From: an uncultured Prevotella sp.
GTDB lineage: Bacteria > Bacteroidota > Bacteroidia > Bacteroidales > Bacteroidaceae
NCBI GenBank assembly: GCA_900770025.1
Contig: CAAGIW010000046.1
Coordinates: 1-35,372 of the forward strand
DNA: 35,372 bases
Direction of reading: 5' to 3'
Part shown: in pieces, positions 16,785 through 22,796 of the stretch
Layout of the letters: every line of letters starts with the position of its first letter
Position numbering within the stretch: the stretch's first letter is position 1
The notes under the pieces: generated by a model
The model's database searches: none
What the model was told of the DNA's origin: nothing
What the model saw: the letters and a program-made list of their open reading frames with translations, nothing else
Program-made: the position numbers and the translations under genes

Positions 16785-16826
16785 ATCCACAGAAATCTCT
16801 GCAAATATACATTTAAAACACATACC

Positions 16827-17357
16827 ATGAATAATCCCATTTTATTGAACAACCTGCGGTGTATTCCCGATTTCCCCATCAAGGGAATCAACTTCCGCGA
16901 CGTCACCACCCTGTTCAGCAATGCCGAATGCCTGCAAACCATCATCGATGAACTTTACGAAATGTACAAAGATAAGGGCATCACCAAGGTGGTGGGCATA
17001 GAAAGCAGAGGCTTTGTCGTTGGTGCCGCCTTGGCCGTTCGCCTTGGTGCAGGCTTGGTGCTGTGCAGAAAGAAAGGCAAACTGCCTGCCGAGACCATCG
17101 AAGAGAGTTTCAGCAAGGAGTATGGCACCGACACCATCGAGATACACAAGGATGCCATCAGCAGCGATGATGTGGTGCTGCTTCACGACGATTTGCTTGC
17201 CACCGGAGGCACCATGCTGGCAGCCTACAACCTGTGCCAGAAGTTTCAGCCCCGCAGCACCTACATCAACTTCATCATAGAGATAACAGACGAAGGACTG
17301 CATGGGCGGGATGTGTTCCCCAAAGAGGTGGAGGTGACCACGCTGATGAGCCTATGA
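16827..17357 (+). CDS. apt: Adenine phosphoribosyltransferase
   Basis: A 176-residue cytosolic salvage enzyme that makes AMP from adenine and PRPP. The PRPP-binding motif VVLLHDDLLATGGTM is intact. The N-terminal CIPDFPIKGINFRDVT and VVGIESRGFVVGAALA are typical of bacterial Apt. The start ATG at 16827 gives the standard length. It lies between mnmG and uvrC on the same strand; the gap to uvrC (84 bp) holds the parS-like palindrome. Confidence 0.95.
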   Translation: MNNPILLNNLRCIPDFPIKGINFRDVTTLFSNAECLQTIIDELYEMYKDKGITKVVGIESRGFVVGAALAVRLGAGLVLCRKKGKLPAETIEESFSKEYGTDTIEIHKDAISSDDVVLLHDDLLATGGTMLAAYNLCQKFQPRSTYINFIIEITDEGLHGRDVFPKEVEVTTLMSL

Positions 17358-17363
17358 TAGTAT

Positions 17364-17381
17364 AAGTTTCACGTGAAACTT
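17364..17381. promoter_or_regulatory. Candidate parS (ParB-binding) site
   Basis: AAGTTTCACGTGAAACTT is a perfect 18-bp palindrome. Its inner 14 bases GTTTCACGTGAAAC match the bacterial parS consensus TGTTNCACGTGAAACA exactly; only the outermost pair differs (A/T instead of T/A), symmetrically. It lies in the 84-bp apt-uvrC gap. A half-site CGTGAAACA occurs about 55 bases further on (17421-17429). parS sites are usually close to oriC. Confidence 0.8.
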
Positions 17382-17441
17382 TAATCTATAAACTCATTTT
17401 GTATGAGGTAGTTATGTAGTCGTGAAACATCAAACTGCGCC

Positions 17442-19325
17442 ATGAAGAAAGAAGAAAACGAGCAGCGCATAGCCCGACTGAAAAGCATTGTGAACAGTAT
17501 GCCGGGCAAACCGGGCAGCTACCAGTTCTATGATGGTGAGGGAACCATCATCTATGTGGGCAAGGCAAAGAACCTAAAGAACCGTGTATCGTCTTATTTT
17601 CACACGGAGGTGGACCGGTTCAAGACCAAGGTACTTGTGAGTAAGGTGCAGGATATATCCTATACGGTGGTGAACAGCGAGGAGGATGCCCTGCTGTTGG
17701 AGAACAATCTGATCAAGAAATACAACCCCAAGTACAACGTGCTTCTCAAAGACGGGAAGACCTATCCCAGCATCTGCGTGACCAACGAGCTGCTGCCACG
17801 CATCTTCAAAACACGCACCATCAACAAGAAATGGGGCACCTACTTCGGTCCTTATTCCCATCTGCCATCCATGTATGCCGTGCTCGACCTTATTAAAAAG
17901 ATGTATCACATGCGCACCTGCAAGCATCCCATCACCAAAGAGGGAATTGAGAGGGGCAAATATCAGGTGTGTTTGGACTACCACATACACAACTGCGCCG
18001 GACCATGCGCCGCCCACCAGTCGCCCGAAGACTACAGGCGCAACGTGGAAGAGGCGAAAGAGATACTGAAAGGCAACACCCGAGGCATCATCAAAACCCT
18101 GCGCCAGCGCATGGAAATGCTGGCCGCCAAACTGCAGTTTGAGGAAGCCGAGAAGGTGAAACAGCAGTATCTGCTCATCAGTCAGTTCTGTGCCAAGAGC
18201 GAAGTGGTGAGCCACACCATAGACAATGTGGATGTGGTGGGCATCACCGACGACGACAGTGTGGCCTTTATCAACTATATCCACGTCACGGCAGGCAGCA
18301 TCAACCAGTCGTTTACCTTTGAATATCGCAAAAAACTGAACGAGAGCAAGGAGGAACTGTTGGCCTTGGGCATCACGGAAATGCGGCAGCGCTTTGGCAG
18401 CACGTCCAAGGAGATTGTGGTGCCCTTCATGCCCGACTCCACATGGGAGAACATCACGCTGACAGTGCCGCAGAGAGGCGACAAGAAAACCCTGCTCGAC
18501 CTGTCGCTGATGAACTGCAAGCAGTACAAATTTGACCGCTTGAAGCAGGCTGAAAAGCTGAATCCCGAGCAGAAACAGACACGCCTGATGAAGGAACTTC
18601 AGGAAAAATTGCAGTTGCCCAAGCTGCCCTATCACATAGAATGCTTCGACAATTCCAACATCTCGGGCACCGATGCCGTGGCCGGATGCGTGGTGTTCAA
18701 AGCACTGAAACCCGCCAAAAAACTCTACCGCAAATACATTATCAAGACCGTGGAAGGCCCCGACGACTACGCTTCGATGCAAGAGGTGGTGAGGCGGCGC
18801 TACACCAGGATGGCAGAAGAGGGCGAACCCCTGCCCGACCTCATCATCACCGATGGCGGACAAGGCCAGATGAGCGTGGTGAGAAGCGTGGTGGAAGACG
18901 AACTGCACCTGCAGATTCCCATCGCCGGACTGGCCAAAGACAACCGCCACCGCACCAACGAACTGCTGTATGGGCACCCGCCCGTGACCGTGGCGATAAA
19001 GACCGACAGCGAACTGTTCCGCATTCTGACACAGATACAAGACGAGGTGCACCGCTATGCCATCACATTCCATCGCGACAAGCGTTCTAAACATCAGTTA
19101 CACAGCGCATTAGATGATATTAAAGGCATTGGTCCGAAGACACGCCAACTGCTGTTGAACCAGCTGAAGAGCGTGAAACGCATCGCAGAAGCCGACACAG
19201 ACACGCTCGCCTCTGCCATTGGCAAGAGCAAAGCGGCCATCGTTTTCAGCCATTTCCACCCAGAATCTGGCAGCGAAAATGCCGACGAGGCCACTGCACA
19301 AAAGGAGGAAAACAGCAGAGAATGA
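17442..19325 (+). CDS. uvrC: Excinuclease ABC subunit C (UvrC)
   Basis: A 627-residue nucleotide-excision-repair nuclease that makes both incisions around bulky lesions with UvrA and UvrB. Domains in order: GIY-YIG nuclease (GSYQFYDGEGTIIYVGKAKN, about residues 24-100), the UVR motif that binds UvrB (KLQFEEAEKVKQQY, about 225-240), the RNase H-like second nuclease (FDNSNISGTDAVAG, then DGGQGQ, and HRDKRSK), and C-terminal helix-hairpin-helix DNA binding (LDDIKGIGPKTRQLLLNQL). All catalytic segments are present. The start ATG is at 17442. The 3' end overlaps a probable promoter region for dtd. Confidence 0.96.
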   Translation: MKKEENEQRIARLKSIVNSMPGKPGSYQFYDGEGTIIYVGKAKNLKNRVSSYFHTEVDRFKTKVLVSKVQDISYTVVNSEEDALLLENNLIKKYNPKYNVLLKDGKTYPSICVTNELLPRIFKTRTINKKWGTYFGPYSHLPSMYAVLDLIKKMYHMRTCKHPITKEGIERGKYQVCLDYHIHNCAGPCAAHQSPEDYRRNVEEAKEILKGNTRGIIKTLRQRMEMLAAKLQFEEAEKVKQQYLLISQFCAKSEVVSHTIDNVDVVGITDDDSVAFINYIHVTAGSINQSFTFEYRKKLNESKEELLALGITEMRQRFGSTSKEIVVPFMPDSTWENITLTVPQRGDKKTLLDLSLMNCKQYKFDRLKQAEKLNPEQKQTRLMKELQEKLQLPKLPYHIECFDNSNISGTDAVAGCVVFKALKPAKKLYRKYIIKTVEGPDDYASMQEVVRRRYTRMAEEGEPLPDLIITDGGQGQMSVVRSVVEDELHLQIPIAGLAKDNRHRTNELLYGHPPVTVAIKTDSELFRILTQIQDEVHRYAITFHRDKRSKHQLHSALDDIKGIGPKTRQLLLNQLKSVKRIAEADTDTLASAIGKSKAAIVFSHFHPESGSENADEATAQKEENSRE

Positions 19326-19338
19326 GAAATGAAATGAT

Positions 19339-19346
19339 TATCTTTG
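19339..19346 (+). promoter_or_regulatory. Candidate -7 element for dtd
   Basis: TATCTTTG matches TAnnTTTG just after the uvrC stop codon. It would give a leader of about 135 nt before the dtd start codon. No clear -33 element is visible at the expected distance, which falls at the uvrC 3' end. Confidence 0.45.
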
Positions 19347-19486
19347 CACCCCATATCGTTCGCACTATCCGCCTGCAAAAGGGCTGACCAGCCGTCATTG
19401 GCGCAAGCATTGCAACGAAGATGCAGAGAGAAACAACGCCCCAAACAGGAGGCAAAAGCACGAACCACATCCAAAAACCAGAAAGC

Positions 19487-19939
19487 ATGAGATTAGTGAT
19501 ACAAAGAGTGAAGGAGGCCAGCGTGACCATCGACGGCCACGTGAAATCCAAGATAGGCAGCGGTCTGCTCATCTTGGTGGGCGTATGCGCCGAAGACACC
19601 AAGGAGGATGCCGTTTGGTTGGCCAAGAAAACAGCATCGCTGCGCATCTTTGAAGATGAAAACGGGGTGATGAACCGCTCGGTGAAAGACATCGGCGGAG
19701 AGGCTCTTGTGGTGAGCCAGTTCACCCTTTACGCCAGCTATAAGAAGGGAAACCGCCCCTCATGGCTGCGCGCCGCCACCCACAACATATCCATTCCGCT
19801 CTACGAGTTCTTCTGCAAGCAGATGGAACAGGAGATGGGCCGCCCGGTGGGCACGGGTGAGTTTGGTGCCGACATGAAGGTGGCACTGCTCAACGATGGA
19901 CCCGTGACCATCTGCATGGACTCAAAAAACAGAGAATAA
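19487..19939 (+). CDS. dtd: D-aminoacyl-tRNA deacylase
   Basis: A 150-residue homodimeric enzyme that hydrolyses D-aminoacyl-tRNAs, keeping D-amino acids out of translation. MRLVIQRVKEASVTIDG is the classic N-terminus, SQFTLYA is the active-site motif, and NDGPVT is the C-terminal Gly-cisPro type motif that enforces chirality. The start is the ATG at 19487; the 22 residues of open frame upstream are not family-like. The MazG-like gene starts 9 bp downstream, so the two are cotranscribed. Confidence 0.95.
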   Translation: MRLVIQRVKEASVTIDGHVKSKIGSGLLILVGVCAEDTKEDAVWLAKKTASLRIFEDENGVMNRSVKDIGGEALVVSQFTLYASYKKGNRPSWLRAATHNISIPLYEFFCKQMEQEMGRPVGTGEFGADMKVALLNDGPVTICMDSKNRE

Positions 19940-19948
19940 GCACGAACA

Positions 19949-20299
19949 ATGGAAGATATTTCAGCAAAAAAGGAACTGACACTCCACGAAGCGCAACAGC
20001 TTGTGGACAGTTGGATCAGGGAATACGGCGTAAGGTATTTCTCAGAACTCACCAATATGGCCGTACTCACCGAAGAAGTGGGCGAATTGGCCAGAATCAT
20101 GGCCCGCAAGTATGGCGACCAGAGCTTCAAGGAGGGGGAGAAACATGACCTCGGAGACGAGATGGCCGACGTGCTCTGGGTGCTGATGTGCCTGGCCAAC
20201 CAGACGGGTGTGGACCTGACAGAGGCCCTGAAAAAGAACATCGAGAAGAAGACTTCGAGGGACAAAGACAGGCACAAGAACAATGAGAAGCTGAAATAA
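19949..20299 (+). CDS. MazG-like nucleotide pyrophosphohydrolase
   Basis: A 116-residue single-domain all-alpha NTP pyrophosphohydrolase (MazG/HisE/dUTPase-2 superfamily), expected to hydrolyse nucleoside triphosphates to monophosphates and clean up aberrant nucleotides. The metal-binding pattern is visible as LTEEVGELARI (EExxE) and DLGDEMADVLWVL (ExxD). The C-terminus is highly charged (KKNIEKKTSRDKDRHKNNEK). The start ATG lies 9 bp after dtd. The substrate cannot be predicted from sequence. Confidence 0.87.
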   Translation: MEDISAKKELTLHEAQQLVDSWIREYGVRYFSELTNMAVLTEEVGELARIMARKYGDQSFKEGEKHDLGDEMADVLWVLMCLANQTGVDLTEALKKNIEKKTSRDKDRHKNNEKLK

Positions 20300-20333
20300 A
20301 TGAAGAGTGAAGAATGAAGAATGAAGAATTGCT

Positions 20334-20390
20334 GAGCCCTGTAAGGGCAAAAGCACATAGCCCAGGGCAGAGCGAAGCGGCACCCTGGGG
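20334..20390 (+). repeat. Two-module GC-rich dispersed repeat, copy 2
   Basis: Module B (20334-20355, GAGCCCTGTAAGGGCAAAAG) is a short GCCCTgtaAGGGC hairpin. Module A (20360-20390) is a longer hairpin with arms CCCAGGG and CCCTGGG around CAGAGCGAAGCGGCA. It is related to copy 1 at 122-194. It lies between the MazG-like gene and deoC. Confidence 0.7.
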
Positions 20391-20401
20391 AATGGGGATT
20401 T

Positions 20402-20457
20402 TTGAATTTTGAATTTTGAATGACGAATTTTGAGTGACGAATTTTGAATTAAGAATT
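20402..20457 (+). repeat. GAATTTT/GAATGAC heptamer array before deoC
   Basis: Seven-base units (TGAATTT, TGACGAA variants) run right up to the deoC start codon. The segment ACGAATTTTGAATTAAGAAT is identical to one in the left arm and loop region of the hairpin at 7749-7872. No -7 promoter element is visible, so deoC is either read through from mazG or uses an unrecognised promoter. Confidence 0.8.
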
Positions 20458-21405
20458 ATGGATATGACACCACATGAACATTGCAACTGCGGCCATCATC
20501 ACAACCACGATGAGGAACTGCACCTGAACAAGTACAACGAGGCACTGGAACAATATGCGCTGAACATCAGCGATGAGGACGTGAAAAAGGCTGTCAAGGC
20601 CATCATCACAGAGAAAGTGCACACCAACGACACGCCAGAAGTGAAGAAATTCCTGTTGGGCAGCGTGGAACTCACCTCGCTGAAAACCACCGATTCCGAC
20701 GAGAGCATATTGGCCCTGACCGAACGTGTGAACCGCTTTGACGAGGAGTATGCCGACCTGCCCCACGTGGCCGCCGTCTGCGTGTATGCCAACTATGCCC
20801 GCACCGTAAGCGAAACCCTGGAGGTGGACGGCGTGCAGGTGACCTGCGTGTCGGGTGCTTTCCCCTCTGGTCAGGCACTGATGGAGGTGAAAATTGCCGA
20901 AACGGCCTTGGCCCTGCAAGACGGTGCCACCGAGATAGACATGGTGATGCCCGTGGGCAAATATCTGAGCGGCGACTATGAGGGCATGTGCGACGAGATA
21001 GACGAGATGAAACAGCTGTGCGGAGAGCACCGGCTGAAGGTGATTTTGGAGACGGGATGCCTGAAAACGGCGGCCCACATCAAGCGCGCCTCGCTGCTGG
21101 CCTTGTATGCTGGCGCCGACTTTATCAAGACAAGCACGGGCAAGGAACAGCCCGCCGCCACCCCCGAAGCCGCCTACGTGATGTGCCAGGCCATCAGGGA
21201 ATACTATGAAAAAACAGGCATACAGGTGGGTTTTAAGCCCGCTGGCGGCCTTAACTCGGTCACTGATGCACTTATATACTACAGCATCGTAAAAGAGGTT
21301 CTGGGCGAAAAATGGCTCACTCACGACTATTTCCGCTTGGGCACCAGCCGACTGACCAACCTGCTGATAAGCGAAATCACCGGCGAAGAGGTTACTTTCT
21401 TCTGA
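20458..21405 (+). CDS. deoC: Deoxyribose-phosphate aldolase with His/Cys-rich N-terminus
   Basis: A 315-residue class I aldolase that cleaves 2-deoxyribose-5-phosphate to acetaldehyde and glyceraldehyde-3-phosphate in deoxynucleoside catabolism. The Schiff-base lysine lies in GADFIKTSTGKE, and VILETGCL and GFKPAGG are further family motifs. The chain is longer than the approximately 220-260 residues of many DeoC proteins because of an N-terminal extension. That extension opens with a metal-ligand-rich run (HEHCNCGHHHNHDEE, residues 6-20). The start is the ATG at 20458, directly after the heptamer array; a second ATG is two codons later. Confidence 0.93.
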   Translation: MDMTPHEHCNCGHHHNHDEELHLNKYNEALEQYALNISDEDVKKAVKAIITEKVHTNDTPEVKKFLLGSVELTSLKTTDSDESILALTERVNRFDEEYADLPHVAAVCVYANYARTVSETLEVDGVQVTCVSGAFPSGQALMEVKIAETALALQDGATEIDMVMPVGKYLSGDYEGMCDEIDEMKQLCGEHRLKVILETGCLKTAAHIKRASLLALYAGADFIKTSTGKEQPAATPEAAYVMCQAIREYYEKTGIQVGFKPAGGLNSVTDALIYYSIVKEVLGEKWLTHDYFRLGTSRLTNLLISEITGEEVTFF

Positions 21406-21705
21406 CAATGCAGCACTGCGCAGCCCCTGTTTCGGCATACTTCAGATGCCATTCTGCAGGGTTTGAAGATGCAATATCGAGGCTTTTAAATCCCAATCTG
21501 CACGATTCTGAATCAGTTTCAGGCCGAGAAACAATCGGTTTCCGACCGAGAATGAAACAGTTTCAGGCCAAGAATGAAATGGTTTCCGGCCAAGAATGAA
21601 ACGGTTTCCGGCCAAGAATGGACAACAGAACGCAAGACAACAGGGTGAAAACCCTGCTATGCAGGGCGCACAACGCAGTAAACAGTTGGAAACATAGCAG
21701 ATAAC
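21406..21705. other. Intergenic region with 22-bp array after deoC
   Basis: A gap of about 330 bases between deoC and the convergent polyprenyl synthase gene. It holds a 5-unit 22-bp array (21506-21615), a small hairpin CCCTGC-tat-GCAGGG (21652-21666), and the bidirectional terminator listed separately. No gene is supported. Confidence 0.65.
21506..21615 (+). repeat. 22-bp tandem repeat array of a second sequence class (5 units)
   Basis: Units at 21506-21527, 21528-21549, 21550-21571, 21572-21593 and 21594-21615. The last three begin GAATGAAACAGTTTC, GAATGAAATGGTTTC and GAATGAAACGGTTTC and end in (A/C)GGCCAA. Each unit holds a small GAAAC/GTTTC inverted repeat. The period is the same 22 bp as in the GCAAAAC arrays but the sequence is unrelated. 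Confidence 0.9.
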
Positions 21706-21741
21706 AAAAATAGCATCCTGACGTGGGGATGCTATTTTTTT
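21706..21741. terminator. Bidirectional intrinsic terminator
   Basis: AAAAATAGCATCC (21706-21718) pairs perfectly with GGATGCTATTTTT (21727-21739) across an 8-nt loop, followed by further Ts. It ends deoC transcripts on the plus strand and the polyprenyl synthase transcript on the minus strand, whose stop codon (21732-21734) lies inside the stem. Confidence 0.85.
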
Positions 21742-22709
21742 CGTTCTATCACATAGTCGAGATAAGCGGTGAGCGCCTGCCTGATGTCGTCTTTGGCCAC
21801 ATGCTCACTGATGTATTGCAGGGCCTTGTCTCTGAAGTCCATCATCCTTTGGCGTGCATACTCTATGCCTCCGTGGCTGATGGTGTAGTCCACCAACCGG
21901 GCTATCTCCTCAGTGCTCACCTGATGCTGTTTCACCTTCATGGCCAGTGCCTTGATGTCTGCATCATTGCTGCTGTTCACGGCATGTATCACGGGCAGCG
22001 TCAACTTGCCTTCCGCCATGTCGTTGCCGGTGGGTTTGCCTATATCTGAAGAGGGGAAATAGTCGAAAATATCGTCTTTTATCTGGAAGATGATGCCAAG
22101 ATGTGTGCCAAACTGCCGTGCGGCATCTATCTCTTCGGGCGAAGCCCCTGCCGAAAGTGCCCCTATGGCGCAGCAGGCAGCAAAGAGTGCCGCCGTCTTT
22201 TGCCTGATCACCTCGTAATAAACCTCCTCCGATATGTCTTGGCGGGATATGTTGCTCAGTTGCAGAATCTCTCCTCCGGCCAGCGTTCTGCCCAGTTCCG
22301 ATAGTTCCACCACGATGGTGCTGTTGTGTGTTTGCGCCACGCTGAGCAGTGCCGACGACAGCAGATAGTCGCCCACAAGCACAGCCACCTGATTGTTGTA
22401 AGTGGCATTGACAGAGGCTTGTCCACGCCTCTCGGTGCTCTCGTCCACCACATCGTCGTGCACCAGACTGGCAGTGTGCAGCAATTCCAGTCCCACCGCA
22501 GCATAGAGGGCTTCATCGTTCACTCCCCCGTGGTTCTGCGCCATCAGCAAAATCAGCATGGGGCGCATCCGCTTGCCCTTGCGCTGGCGTATGTGTTCAA
22601 GGGCGCTGCCCAACAAACCGTCGGAATGCGTAAGGGCTTCGGCAAAGAGTTCGTCGAAGCGCTTCATCTCTTTGTCAATGGGCTTTGTTATGGATTGGAT
22701 ATTGCTCAT
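21732..22709 (-). CDS. Long-chain polyprenyl diphosphate synthase (octaprenyl-type, IspB-like)
   Basis: A 325-residue trans-prenyltransferase that extends farnesyl diphosphate with isopentenyl diphosphate, probably to make the menaquinone side chain. The two Asp-rich motifs are LVHDDVVD (first) and IKDDIFDY (second); GKRMRPML is the substrate-binding motif upstream. The chain-length product cannot be read reliably. The start is set at the ATG at 22707-22709 (MSNIQSITKPI) because the next ATG upstream (22722-22724) would overlap the predicted transcription start from the promoter at 22727-22734. It is divergent from polA with an 87-bp gap. Confidence 0.88.
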   Translation of the reverse strand: MSNIQSITKPIDKEMKRFDELFAEALTHSDGLLGSALEHIRQRKGKRMRPMLILLMAQNHGGVNDEALYAAVGLELLHTASLVHDDVVDESTERRGQASVNATYNNQVAVLVGDYLLSSALLSVAQTHNSTIVVELSELGRTLAGGEILQLSNISRQDISEEVYYEVIRQKTAALFAACCAIGALSAGASPEEIDAARQFGTHLGIIFQIKDDIFDYFPSSDIGKPTGNDMAEGKLTLPVIHAVNSSNDADIKALAMKVKQHQVSTEEIARLVDYTISHGGIEYARQRMMDFRDKALQYISEHVAKDDIRQALTAYLDYVIERKK

Positions 22710-22726
22710 AGGGTGATAAATCATGG

Positions 22727-22734
22727 CAAAATTA
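22727..22734 (-). promoter_or_regulatory. -7 element of the polyprenyl synthase gene
   Basis: The minus strand reads TAATTTTG, matching TAnnTTTG. Transcription should start near 22722, giving a leader of about 13 nt to the ATG at 22709. This decides between the two candidate starts. Confidence 0.55.
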
Positions 22735-22796
22735 CGGAAATTATCGGAGGAAACAGAAAAAAAAATCGTAATTTTACACGATTAAACTGCAGAAAC

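Noticed and set aside
19535..19550. CACGTGAAA in dtd as a second parS
   Set aside because: Only the right half resembles parS; the left half (ACGGC) does not, so symmetry is missing.
22769..22776. TAATTTTA as a -7 element for polA
   Set aside because: It differs from TAnnTTTG at the conserved final G and has no -33 element, so it is not listed as a promoter.
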